A stretch of DNA of 64,000 bases from Vicugna pacos (GCF_048564905.1 NC_133023.1:15001-79000); one strand, 5' to 3'; counted from the first letter of the stretch, positions 22,840-32,879 are shown. Numbers and translations are program-made. The notes: generated by a model from the letters alone, not told the origin.

Positions 22840-23368
22840 TTTAAGTACCATGTAAGTGTGAGAAAATGACATCGTAAAAATGAACATCACTATGTACCTT
22901 GTGCATTATGTGCCCTTCCACATATATAAGCACAATACAGATGTTTTATCATACATAATACTGATATGTATAATCATGAATTAATTATCTAACCCATGTG
23001 AATAAGCATGTACATCAGCCTATTGCTATTACAGGACACATTAAACAGTTCAATCCATATTAGATTCCAGTCCCTACAAATACTCACAGGGGAAATAGAA
23101 CTGATTGACAGCATATAAAACATATGTTTATTAATCATACTACCACACTGAGTCCAAACATTTCCAGTCAGCATGCTTATCATAACCAATAACCAGCGCT
23201 TAATCATCAAGCCTCGATAAACCATCAGCCCACCCACAAACGTGCCTCTCTCCTCATTCCAGGCCTATGATCCATGGGAATTTCAATAAATAAACTATAA
23301 CTGGCATCTGGTTCTTACTTTAGGGCCCTCTCACCTAAAACTGCCCACTTTCCCCCTAAAATAAGACA
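22840..23368 (+). other. NUMT-2: mitochondrial control-region fragment
   Basis: About 0.5 kb of control region in light-strand orientation, from the tRNA-Pro side toward the central conserved block. Landmarks are 'atgtaccttgtgcattatgtgc' (22893), 'gaataagcatgtacatcagcc' (23001), 'ggcatctggttcttactttag' (23304), 'gccctctcacctaaaactgcc' and 'aaataagacat' just before the right edge. It holds the half of the control region that NUMT-1 lacks, in the opposite orientation. The right edge joins directly to L1 ORF2 text at ~23369. The left edge is uncertain. Confidence 0.85.
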
Positions 23369-23690
23369 TTGCAATGGCACTTTTCAAAAAATAGAACAAA
23401 TCACCCTAATACTTGTATGAACCCACAAAGGACTCCAAACAGCCAGAGCGAACCTGAAAAAGGAGAAGAAGCTGGAGGGGTCTCCCTCCCTGACTTCACA
23501 CGACACCACAAAGCTATGGTCACCAAAAAAAAAAAAAAAAAAAAAAAACCGCATAGAATTGGCACAAAAACAGGCATATGGACCAGAGGAACACAACAGA
23601 GAGCCCAGAAATAAACCCACGCAGATGAGGTCAGTTAAGGTATGACAAAGGATCTCAGACACACCAAAGGAAGCAAGAAAGTGCCAGGCT
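23369..23690 (+). mobile_element. L1 ORF2 fragment, copy 4 left part
   Basis: Starts mid-sentence at 'caatggcacttttcaaaaaatagaac' and runs through 'ggaggggtctccctccctgactt' (23473) and 'cataggaccagaggaac'-type text (23577). An A run lies at 23525-23547. It is the left remnant of composite copy 4, shortened by NUMT-2. Confidence 0.75.
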
Positions 23691-24182
23691 ACAAAGGCCT
23701 TCCCACCTAGCAGAAGGGCTCTCAAGCCCTGGGGCTGGCACGAAAGTCACAGAAGTTCAAAGACTGGGCTGGGCAGAAACCTGGGGTTGGTTGAGGCGCC
23801 GATGCCTCTGGCGCCAGGTGACCATCACTGGCATGAGAGCCCCATGGCAGGGGAAAGGACTCTGGGCCCCAAAGGAGCACACAGAGAGGCAGCCCAGCCA
23901 GCATCTGGGGAAGTCCCCGGGCCTCGGTCTGCCCTGCGGGAACTGTGGACAGGCCCACGCCCGCGTGGTCTGCCCAGGCTGCTGCAGGCCCGTGCTCACG
24001 GGTCCTGGTTGTCCACCTTCGAGGAAAAGAAGGCAAGCAGGAAAGGGTGGCCCAGACTGGTCACCAAACCAGGTAACAAACTACAGGCTTGGAAAAGATG
24101 TCACCGCAGCCAATGAACCAGATTGGATTAATGCGCTCCTTGGCCTGGCGGAAAACCCTGGGCATTGGAGTCCAGGGCAGCG
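23690..24182. other. GC-rich single-copy stretch left of the 42-bp array
   Basis: About 0.5 kb of GC-rich sequence found only in composite copy 4. Several frames are open across it, but none shows a recognisable domain. One frame has a CxxCG...CxxC pattern near 23935-23980 that is too weak to call. It grades into the tandem array at 24183. Confidence 0.45.
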
Positions 24183-24710
24183 CAGAGGACTGTGGGTATG
24201 TAGTTCCCCGGAATGGAGGCATACTGAGGATTCTGGGTATGCAGTCCTCGATGGGCTGGCACGCCAAGCATTCTGGGTACTGTAGTCCCAGGATAGGGGC
24301 ACGCAGAGGATTCCGGGTACTGTATGCCGAGCATGAGCGGAAACGCGGAGGATTCGGGGAAATGTAGTCTCTGAATGGCCGGAAACGCCGAGGGCTCTGG
24401 GTACTGTAGTCCCAGCATGAGCGGAAACGCGGAGGATTCGGGGAATTGTAGTCTCTGGATGGGGCGGAAACACCGAGGGTTCTGGGTACTGTAGTCCCAG
24501 CATGAGCGGAAACGCGGAGGATTCGGGGAATTGTAGTCTCTGGATGGGCGGAAATGCCAAGGATCCTGGGTACTGTAGTCTCAGGATGTGCAGGCACGCC
24601 AAGGATTCTGGGTACTATAGTCCCCGGATGGGCGGTCACACTGAGGATTCTGGGTACTGTAGTCCATGCCACACAGTGGATTCTGGGTGCTGTGCTCCCG
24701 GGACCCGGTA
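24183..24710 (+). repeat. 42-bp CpG-rich tandem array with ZNF143/THAP11-like motifs
   Basis: About 13 units, starting near 24183, 24228, 24268, 24308, 24350, 24392, 24434, 24477, 24519, 24561, 24603, 24645 and 24678. Most are 42 bp; some are 40-45 and the last are shortened. From 24308 to 24560 two unit types alternate, giving an 84-bp higher-order repeat: one with TCTGGGTACTGTAGTCCC and GAGCGGAAACGCGG, the other with TTCGGGGAATTGTAGTCTC. On the minus strand the core reads ACTACAGTACCCAGAATGC in the third unit. That fits the known ACTAYRNNNCCCR promoter motif bound by ZNF143 and THAP11. At least six units match that consensus exactly. Because 42 is divisible by three, several frames stay open; these are not genes. 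Confidence 0.88.
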
Positions 24711-24965
24711 GGCACTTTGGTCGCGGTCCTTGTTCCCTGTTTGTCGCGCTGACAAGCAGGACTCCCCACTCCTCTCGAAATCACAGTGGGTCCTGAAGAA
24801 ACCCAGCCTCCACCAGCCCCGCGAGTAGCCACGTTCCCACAGGAGCCAAAACCCACACAGCGAGACACCGCGCACCTTGAGGGTCAGAAAGTGGGAGTGG
24901 CGCCGCCTCGTGGCTAGCTCGGGAACTGCAAGCCACAACCGCTCAGTTCAGTGCAGGCCATGCTC
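24711..24965 (+). repeat. GC-rich segment inside L1, copy 4 (right part)
   Basis: Carries the common landmarks of the segment: 'cagtgggtcctgaagaaaccc', 'gcctccaccagccccgcgag', 'ttcccacaggagcc' and 'caccttgagggtcaga'. It is richer in CpG than copies 1 and 2. It follows the 42-bp array directly, so the array lies inside this copy of the segment. Confidence 0.65.
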
Positions 24966-25455
24966 CCTGTGAACAGGCCTGCAGAATCCACTAAACCTGG
25001 AAATTCAAACTGAAGTGGAACCAAATATACCTTGACTTCTCCAAAGCTAGTTAAACAACAATTAATGGGAAGCCATATATGTGATCAAATGAATGTAGAC
25101 TGAAACTTAACTGCTTACACCAAAATTTACTTGAAATTGTACATTAACATTTTAAAATTATAATCTATTAAATTCTACAAGAAAACATGTAAGAAAATAT
25201 AAATAACCTTGTCTGGGTGATTAACTTTTATAAAAATCCCCCCAAAAGTAAAGAAACAAAAAAGGGGAAAAAATCCAAGTCTATCCAGAAAAGAAGTAAA
25301 ATTTATATCATTGACTCTCAAAATTTGAAAATGTATACTCTGTTTAAGGCCTTATTCATAAAACACAATGAAAAGCCACACACTGAGAAAAAATAAAAAC
25401 ACATACCTGATTAAGGATTTGTACTCAAACTACACCACAAACTTTACACACAGAA
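24966..25455 (+). mobile_element. L1 ORF2 fragment, copy 4 right part
   Basis: L1 continuation with 'ataaccttgtctgggtgat' (25202), 'aaggccttattcataaaac' (25346) and 'ctgattaaggatttgtactc' (25408), cut off near 25.45 kb. Confidence 0.65.
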
Positions 25456-26526
25456 CTCACTGGTGTCCCTGGGATGTGGGAGCTCAAGAGGCATGCCTGT
25501 CCCCTGCCCACAGTAATCGCCCATCTCCACAGAACAAATTTGCACATGTTCTAATCTCTACTCTCTCCTTCACAAGAGTAAAAACCAAATACTAGAGTGA
25601 CAAGGAAACTTGCTCATTTAATCAGGGAATGTTCTCAAAGATATTCTAGAACATGGAATCCACAGTTGCCTGGCTTTCTAGAGGCCACAGGGACACTGCC
25701 TTGGATGCATGTGTGTCTCCAAGACCATGCAGCATCAGTGTGAAACTGGCCATTGTGAGGTCCAGTTGCTCCCATATCTTGGATTCTTCATGAGTATGAA
25801 TGTCAAAACTGGAAGACTAAAGGATTGCAGGGCCACAGTCTGGCGTATGGTTGCTGTGGCCAGGGCGATATTCGAGGTTGGAGGTCTACTACCCCTCTTA
25901 ACAAGCTAAGAAGTTGTGAAGCAGGAGGCCCTTTGGTCAACCACATGGATGTAGAGAATTGAAACATCCCAAGGTGCTCTCTACACTGCCCAGGGTGCTG
26001 TTGAATTGCCTAGAAGCATAGTCAGCTTAGTAACTGGCAACAGGGGCTTGACAGGCCCAGGCTGGCCTGAGCTGGAGGACCATGAATGCCTGCCCAGAAG
26101 GTCAGTAGTCAGGGGCTGTCCTGCCTGACTTGACTGTCCATTGATACCCAGTCAGGTGGGACAAAGGATCCAGCCAGTTCCAGGAGGGGCCCCTCAGCAC
26201 TCATGAAGGGAGCATCTGGGGGCTGGCAGTTCCCTCCATCCAGTCCTGTTTAAGTCCACACTTGTCTCCTGAGTTTTCTGGGTGCCAACACGGTGCTGGA
26301 AACTGGGGCTGCCCAGGCAGACTGAGGACAGCCGTGCCTTGCCCAGGTGAGAGGGCAGAGAGAAACACAGTGTGACTTCTGAGGCCCCACAAGCCTTGAC
26401 TGAGGTCGAGTTGGGGCAGTAACAGTGCTGCAGTCAACTCCCTGACTCATGTGGGACCCTGGGTTAATCCTGCCCATCCTGGAGGCCTCAGAGAGATGGA
26501 GAGGAAAGAGGAGGAAGTGGGCCAGT
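25456..26526. other. Unassigned gene-free stretch
   Basis: About 1.1 kb, moderately GC-rich, with no recognised repeat and no convincing coding sequence. Two overlapping minus-strand frames at 26.2-26.48 kb lack recognisable features. The interstitial telomeric block follows. Confidence 0.4.
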
Positions 26527-27010
26527 CATGCTTAAACCTAACTTCTCTAACCCTAACACTCTAAACCTAACACCCTGACTTATACCTTAATCAGCTAACC
26601 TATAACCCATTACCCTAGCTGCCCCAACCCCAGGCCCCTAGACCCTTGGCCCTGACCCTTAAAGTCTAAACACTGACCCTCTCCCCCTAACCCTCTAACC
26701 CTGACTCTACAACTCTTAACAATAATCCTAAACCCCAACACTGCCTCCATCCTGGACTAAACAGGAGCCTTTGTCCAGCCCTGACTCAGACGCATGTCCT
26801 ACCTTAACCCATACCTCACCCCAAAACAATACCCTAACCCCTTAACCCTAACAGGTTTAAAACAAAAACAAAAAACAAAAAACAAACAAACAAAAACTAA
26901 TAACTGAACCTGGAATCAAACAGAAACCTGAACACCAAACTCCAAACCTGAATCTGAACCTTGAACTCTGAAGCCCCTACTTCTAACCCTAACCCCTAAC
27001 TCAGCCCCCT
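26527..27010 (+). repeat. Interstitial telomere-like block
   Basis: Degenerate CCCTAA-type text in the same orientation as the terminal block: clear hexamers at 26547-26560, 26690-26702, 26830-26850 and 26985-27000, with decayed hexamers and an A/C-rich CAAA tract (26862-26896) between. It is followed, as at the terminus, by L1 ORF2 sequence. Best read as a buried former telomere junction or a duplicated telomere-proximal segment. Confidence 0.8.
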
Positions 27011-27260
27011 GTACACTCTGCAGGAGCTCCAATCCCAATCCTCAAGCACTATTCCAAGCCCAAGTGGAGCCCTGAGCCCTGACTCTAGCCACTAGCCTTT
27101 AACACTGAGCTCTTGCCCAGTGAGCCATAAGCATAAAACATAGCCATCACCAGAAACCTCACCCCAGCCCCAGCTGCAGCACCAATGGCTGCCTCCCCCC
27201 AGCCCTAACTCTCTATGCCACTGACACCAACCACAATCCACTCAAGTCACACAAACACAT
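27011..27260. other. Transition sequence after interstitial telomeric block
   Basis: C-rich, low-complexity text with occasional CCCTAA-like remnants, grading into L1 near 27.26 kb. No gene. Confidence 0.4.
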
Positions 27261-28803
27261 GTTTAAAAGAGAAAACTACAGACCAGTACCCTTCTAAATA
27301 CACATATAAGAATCCTCCACAAGTGCTGAGCCAATATACAAAATGAAGAATTACAACCTTTAAAAGAAAAAGACGGAAAAATCCTCCACAAAATAATAGC
27401 AACAGGAAGCCAAAGGCACATTGAAAGGGTTATGCACTACAAGCAAGCGTCTCTGCACCAGAAAGAATTCCAAGTTGTTCAACATATTAAAACCTAGCAA
27501 CGTAACACACCACAGTGACTATGTGACATAGAAACACATGGTTGTATCCATCGATGCAGCCAAAACCGTTACACAAAATCCAGTGCAGTTTCATGTCCAT
27601 AAACACTCAAGAAAGTAAAAGGAAATTTCTTCAATATGATAAAAAGTGTTTTGCAAAACCCACAGCAAACATCATGCTCAATGTTGAAGAACTAAAACTT
27701 TACTCCTGAAATCGAGATCAAGGCCATGATGCTGGCTTTCCCTACTGTTACTCAATATTGTACTGGAATCTCTACACCGAGCAATGAGGAAAGAAGGAAA
27801 ATGCATCCACATGTGAAAGGAAAAGTAAAACTATTTCTATTCAAAGACACAGTTCACATCATCTTGTATATAGACCCTCCTAAAGAATCAACTGGGGGAG
27901 GAGGGTATAGCTCAAGTGGTAGAGCACGTGCCTAGCATGCCTGAGGTCCTGGGTTCAATCCCTAGTACCTCCACTGAAACATCAAATAAATAAATAAACC
28001 TAATTACCTCCCCCAAGCGAGAAGAAAGAAAGAAAAGAAAAGAGAATCACCTAAAAACTATTTCAGCTACTACACTAATTCAGCAAAACAGTAGGAAAAA
28101 ACATCAATAAAAAAAAGTTTTATTTGTGTGCACTATTAAGCAATTATCTGAAAAGGATTGTAAGAAAACGAGTTCCTTTTAAATAATGTCAGCATTAATA
28201 CAATACTTTGAAACAGATTTAATGAGGATGCAAGATTGGTACAGTGAAAGTTATAAAGCATTGCTGAAAGAAATCCTAAGTAAATATGGAGACATCCCAT
28301 GGTGATGGAAAGACTTAATCTTCTTAAGATGACAACAGTAAATAATACAGCCTACAGATTCAATGTGATTCCTGTGAAAAATCCCACGGCCTTTGGGAAG
28401 AAATACACAACCCTATCCTAACATACATATGGAATCACAAGGGGCTCCAAAGAGCCAAAACTATCTTGAAAAAGAAATTCAAAGTTGGAGGCTCACATCT
28501 CCCAATTTCTAATCTTATTTCAAGGCAACACTAAATAGAACAACGTGATACTGGCATAAATATATACCTACAGATCAATAGAAATGAATGGAGAGGCCAG
28601 TAAGAAACCCATCGATCTAAGAACAACTGATCTTTTACAACAGTGGGCAACATTTAATTGGGGGAAAATGGTGTTTTTAACAAATGGTTCTGGGCAATTG
28701 GCTACCCAAGTGCAGTGAAATGAAACTGGATCGTTACTGCACACCAAACATAAAATTAATTCAAGAAAGATAAAAACCTAAAATTTACTAAGAAATAAAA
28801 TTA
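27260..28803 (+). mobile_element. L1 ORF2 fragment (paralogue of 0.8-1.95 kb)
   Basis: L1 ORF2 text from the accessory region onward: 'agaccagtacccttctaaata' (27279), 'catcatgctcaatgttgaaga' (27670), 'ctactgttactcaatattgtactgg' (27742) and 'gaaaagacttaatcttctt'-like text at 28.3 kb. A camelid SINE sits inside at 27.89 kb. It overlaps in content with the L1 piece next to the terminal telomeric block. Confidence 0.75.
27893..28048 (+). mobile_element. Vic-1-like camelid tRNA-derived SINE
   Basis: A tRNA-like head with split RNA polymerase III promoter elements (TATAGCTCAAGTGGTAGAGC as box A, GGTTCAATCCC as box B at 27952-27962). A short body follows, then an AAAT/GAAA-rich tail to ~28047. The direct repeats AGAATCAACT and AGAATCACCT flank it, differing at one base, and L1 ORF2 text resumes after the second. 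Vic-1 SINEs are restricted to camelids, so this is the main clue to the organism. Confidence 0.85.
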
Positions 28804-29101
28804 CAGTCAGCCTTCCCCATCTGCAGGTTCCACATCCACAGAATCAACCAACTTCACATGGTGGGGGGGGACAAAACATACTTTGAGAAAATTCATACAG
28901 AAAAACTTGACTTTGCTGCATGCCATTTCACAGTACATTTTTTCAGAACTATTTACACATCATTTACATTGCATTAGGTGATCTAGAAGTGACTTGAAGT
29001 ATACAGGAAGATGTGCTTAGATTATTTGCAAATACTACACCACTTTATATAAAGGACTTGAGCACTGGAACCAATACCTCACAAATAGTGAGGGACAGCT
29101 G
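28804..29101 (+). mobile_element. MER2-like (TcMar-Tigger) element, copy 2
   Basis: A 298-bp element beginning CAGTCAGCCTTCCCC and ending GGGACAGCTG, with imperfect terminal inversion and TA dinucleotides on both sides (28802-28803 and 29102-29103), as expected for a mariner/Tigger insertion. The interior matches the 16.72 kb copy. No coding capacity. Confidence 0.8.
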
Positions 29102-29103
29102 TA

Positions 29104-30480
29104 TAAACTGTCAAAAAAAAAAAAAAGAAAAAAGTGGGGATAAATCATCATGACTGTGGACTCAGCAATTTTCTTAGATCAGACAGCAAGACACAAACAA
29201 CGAAAGAAAAAAGGTAGATTGCATTTCCTCAAAATTAAAAACATTTGTGCATAAAATATGCTATTCATAAAGTGAAAAGACAGCCCACAAAATCAAAGAA
29301 AATATGTGCATTTTATATACCTGAAAAGAATATTTATCGAGAATGTATCAAAACCTTTTACAACTCATAAACAAAAAGACAAACAAGCCAAACTTGAAAA
29401 CAGTAAAAGACCTTGCATAGACCCTTCTCCAGGCAAGACAAATAGCCAACAAGCACAGGAAAATATCATTAGTCACGATGGAAATGCAAATTAGTGCCGC
29501 AGTGCCATACCCCTCCAAAGACAATAGAATGCCTACAAGAAAAAAAAAAGAAAAGAAAGAAAGAAAGAAACTAAAACTAAAAATAACCAATACTGGCAAA
29601 ATTGTACAGATATTGAAACCCTTAAACGTTACTTTTGGAATTGGAAAATGGCACAGACTATATGTACAACAGTTTGTCATTTACTCAAACACATTACAAT
29701 ACAGTTACCTTCAACAACACCACTCTTAGAAACAGACCCCAAAACATTAAAAGCAAGTGTTCAAGCAAAAAAGAAAATCAGCATGGATATTCATAGCAGT
29801 ACTATTCACAATGGACAAGCAGCTATAACAACTAAAATATTCATCATAGGCTGAATGGATAAACAAATGGGAAAAGATTCATAAACTAACGTCTGTTTCT
29901 GCCAGATAAAGGAATAAAGTCAAACAGTGCAACCACTGTGGAAAAGAACATGGTAAGCGCCTCAGAATCTTACACCTGGGGTTGACATGTGATCCATCCA
30001 TTCCAATTCTGGGTATATGTTCAAAATACACGAAAGCAGGAACTGAAACAGAAATGGGTACACCCATGTTCATACTAGCATTACAGCAGCAAAAGGTGGA
30101 AGCAGCTCAAGTGTTCATCAGCAGACGAATGGATAAACTAAATGTGGTGTGGACACAACGGGGCACGACGCAGCCTTAACAGCTAAGGAATGATGACACA
30201 TGCTGCAACATGGATAAGTCTTGACGTCACTGGGCTACGTGAAATTAGCAAGACACAGAAGGACAAATGTTACATGATTCCACTTATACAAGGCATCCCG
30301 AGAAGTCAAAATCAGAGTTAGAAACAATGTCATTGCCAGGGCTGAGGGGAGCTAGCGTTTAATGGGTAGAGTTTCACCTGGGGAAAATGAGTACGTTCTG
30401 GAAATGGACGGTGAAGGTATTTGTACAACAATGTGACTGTAACTAATGCCACAGAACTGTGTATTTAAAATGGTTTAAGT
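29104..30480 (+). mobile_element. L1 ORF2 3' part to tail
   Basis: Continuation of the interrupted L1: 'agacccttctccaggcaagac' (29420), 'atgatccatccattcc' (29989), 'gaacaatgtcattgccag'-type text and a tail near 30.45 kb. A GAAA-rich patch lies at 29540-29570. Paralogous to 17.0-18.5 kb. Confidence 0.75.
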
Positions 30481-31150
30481 AGTAAATGCTGTGTTACATA
30501 TTTTTAATCACAGTGGGAAGAAAATGAATGAAGCGCTGGTGATTCATGTTACAACTTGGATGAACATTAGAAGCGGTCTAAGTGAAGGAAGCCACACAGA
30601 AGAGGCCACCCAGATGGCACTATCTTTGTGCTTTAAATCCATTAAGATTTTGAAAATGAGGGGAAGTCGCATAATGGCTTCAGAAAAGGAAAACTGAATC
30701 AGAACGGAAAAAGACATTTCCATAAGCTGGGGCCTTGGTGAAACTGAAGTGGGCCTGCGGAGGTGATTACAAGGTGGAACCATAAAACATATTCATTTGG
30801 GGATTCTGTGCTGGTTCTCTGGGAGAATATCCCAGTTTGGGGTAAAATACACTGGAGTGTTTTATGTGAGGTGGCAGATTTGAGTACTTGATAGTGCCAC
30901 TTAAAGTTTTTTTTTTTCATTTGAAATTACTACAAAGTAAATTACTTTTGAAAACAACCATGTCAACACCACACCAAAAAAGCAGGGAAGACCTCAGACT
31001 GCCCTGTAGAGGCCAGCCCTTCACCAGACCCAGTTCACCCGAAGTGCTGAAGCTGGTCGCCCCTGTAGGAGCCCGCACGTAACTCACATGCGCTGTGGAA
31101 ACGTGTTATTAGGAGCCCCTGTCTTAGGTGCTGTGGATGAGCTGTAGTAC
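30480..31150 (+). repeat. Composite repeat, block A copy 4
   Basis: Contains 'taatcacagtgggaagaaa', 'cagaagaggccacccagatgg', 'ctttaaatccattaagattttg', 'tcgcccctgtaggagccc' and 'cttaggtgctgtggatgag'. It matches the 18.53 kb copy best. Confidence 0.75.
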
Positions 31151-31321
31151 AAATGGGGGATTTCTGAACTCAAGTTTAGCACATCAAACCATCAAAACAC
31201 GTGAGAGCTAAAACATGATTTCAGTAAAGCTGCAGGGCACAAAATCAGTACATAAAAAAATCAGTTATCCTTGTACACACTAATAATGAACCACCAGAGA
31301 GAGAACTTTGAAAAACAATCC

Positions 31322-31980
31322 CTTTTCTCCCATGTGATATTGCTTATATGTGGAATCCGAAAAAAAGAAAAGACACAAATGAACTTATCTGCAAAACAGA
31401 AACAGACTCATAGACATAGAAAACAACCTTATAGACATAGAGAACAAAACGGGGGTGAAGGGGGTGGGAAGGGACACATTGGGAATTGGAAAATTGCACC
31501 TCCTGGGGACTGGTAGAAATGCTAGCTATCTTGATTGTGGTAGTGGTTTCATTGGTGCATATGCATCTATCAAAATTCATCAAGTTGTATATTTGAAATA
31601 TATGTAGTTTACTGTACAGGAACTATACCACAATAAAGTTATTGAAATAAAAAAAAGGACAAAAACGTAATCTCTGTTGTTACCAAGGGGAATGGGGGTG
31701 GGAAGGGATTAACTGGGAGTTCAAGATGGGCAGATACTAACGAGTATATATAAAATAGACAAACAATAAGTTTATACTGTACAACACAGGGAATTATATT
31801 CAATACCTTGAGGTGACCTATAATGAGAAAGAATTTGAAAATATACGTATGTACACGCGTAACTGAAACATGCCGTACACCAGAAATTGATACAACATTG
31901 TAAACTGACTATATTTCAATAAAGAAAGAAAAAGGAAACAAAAACATATAAAGTGAAAAAAATTAAAAGTGAAAAAAAAA
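31322..31980 (+). mobile_element. Nested L1 3'-end insertion(s)
   Basis: Two L1 3' ends lie inside older L1 ORF2. The host ORF2 reads 'aaaaacaatccc' up to 31321 and resumes 'catttacaatttcacccc' at ~31984. The insert starts 'catgtgatattgcttatatg', has a first tail ending near 31655 ('caataaagttattgaaat'), and a second 3' UTR reading 'gtacaccagaaattgatac' (31876) and 'ctgactatatttcaataaag' before an A-rich tail. The second 3' UTR resembles the younger artiodactyl/camelid L1 type, so it is the more recent event. Confidence 0.7.
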
Positions 31981-31983
31981 ACA

Positions 31984-32545
31984 CCATTTACAATTTCACC
32001 CCTCTAGGGGGGAAAAAAAACCTACGAATAAATTTTAGCAAAGACATGAGAGATCTGCTCACCGAAAACAGCAAGTCACTGAGGAAAGAAAGTGAACAGG
32101 CACAAATGGAAAGGTATCCTGTGCTCATGGATGGAAGTAATATTTTTTAAATGTCCATTCTGCCCAAAGCAATGTTCAAGTTCAAGGCAAGGCTGGTCAA
32201 ACCTCCAGGGGCATTTTTCACAGAAACACAACAAACATTCCTGATATTTGTGTGGAAAACACAAAGGACCCTGAACAGTCCAAGGGATTCTGAGAAAAGA
32301 GAACAGGCTGGAGGCATCTCCCTCCCTGACTTCACACTGCATTATGAAACTACAGCCACCAAGAACATGTGGAATTGGCACAGAAACAGGGACATGGATC
32401 AGAGTAGAGTGCCCAGAAATAAACCCATGATCTGCCATCAGTTAATTCACAGGAAAGAAGCCAGGGGCGTGTGCTGGGGAAAGGGTAGTCCCCTCAATGA
32501 ATGGCGCTGGGGAAACTGGACACCACACACCAGACGAGGGCACGG
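31984..32545 (+). mobile_element. L1 ORF2 fragment, copy 5 left part
   Basis: The ORF2 sentence interrupted by the nested insertion resumes, with 'aaagacatgagagatctgctc' (32041), 'cctccaggggcatttttcacag' (32204) and 'gaatggcgctggggaaactgg' (32498), then meets the GC-rich segment. Confidence 0.75.
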
Positions 32546-32549
32546 CGCA

Positions 32550-32875
32550 CCGCCTGCAGCACGCACTGAAACTGGCTGGCATCCCAGGGTCCACATCAAG
32601 GTTTTCTCTCCTGGGGCCTCTGAAGAGGAGCCCCTCTCAGCAGTAAGCCTGTCACAGGAAGCTTCTCCCCACTTCTCCCCACGTTTCCTCTCTCCTCGCC
32701 TCATGTTGTCCCAAAGCTGCAGTGGGTCCTGAGGGGATCAGGGGGCATCAGCCGGACATGGAGACGAGTCGGCTGGCAGACCGCGAGTCCATTCCCGCAG
32801 GCAGCACCGCCCCCCGAGGGCAGTTCTGCGCAGTCCGCTGCAGTAACCCTGACCTCTGCAAAATAGTTCAGGAAC
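32550..32875 (+). repeat. GC-rich segment inside L1, copy 5
   Basis: Matches the other copies through 'ctctgaagaggagcccctctcagcag'-type text, 'gcagtgggtcctgaggggatc' and 'ggcagttctgcgcagtccgc', ending near 32.87 kb where ORF2 text resumes. Confidence 0.65.
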
Positions 32876-32879
32876 AATC

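Noticed and set aside
23930-23985. A CGNCG...HARVVCPGC pattern resembling a zinc ribbon or zinc knuckle.
   Set aside because: Spacing fits neither the retroviral CCHC knuckle nor ribosomal protein zinc ribbons, and the surrounding frame has no supporting sequence. Likely chance in GC-rich DNA.
24061-24672. A 203-codon minus-strand open frame with 14-residue repeats (PRILGVSAHPETT-like).
   Set aside because: It follows the 42-bp array. Because 42 is divisible by three, several frames stay open on both strands. The repeats are at DNA level, with no start context, conserved domain or codon signal.
24183-24710. CRISPR-like regular spacing.
   Set aside because: The whole unit repeats, with no unique spacers, and the host is a mammal.
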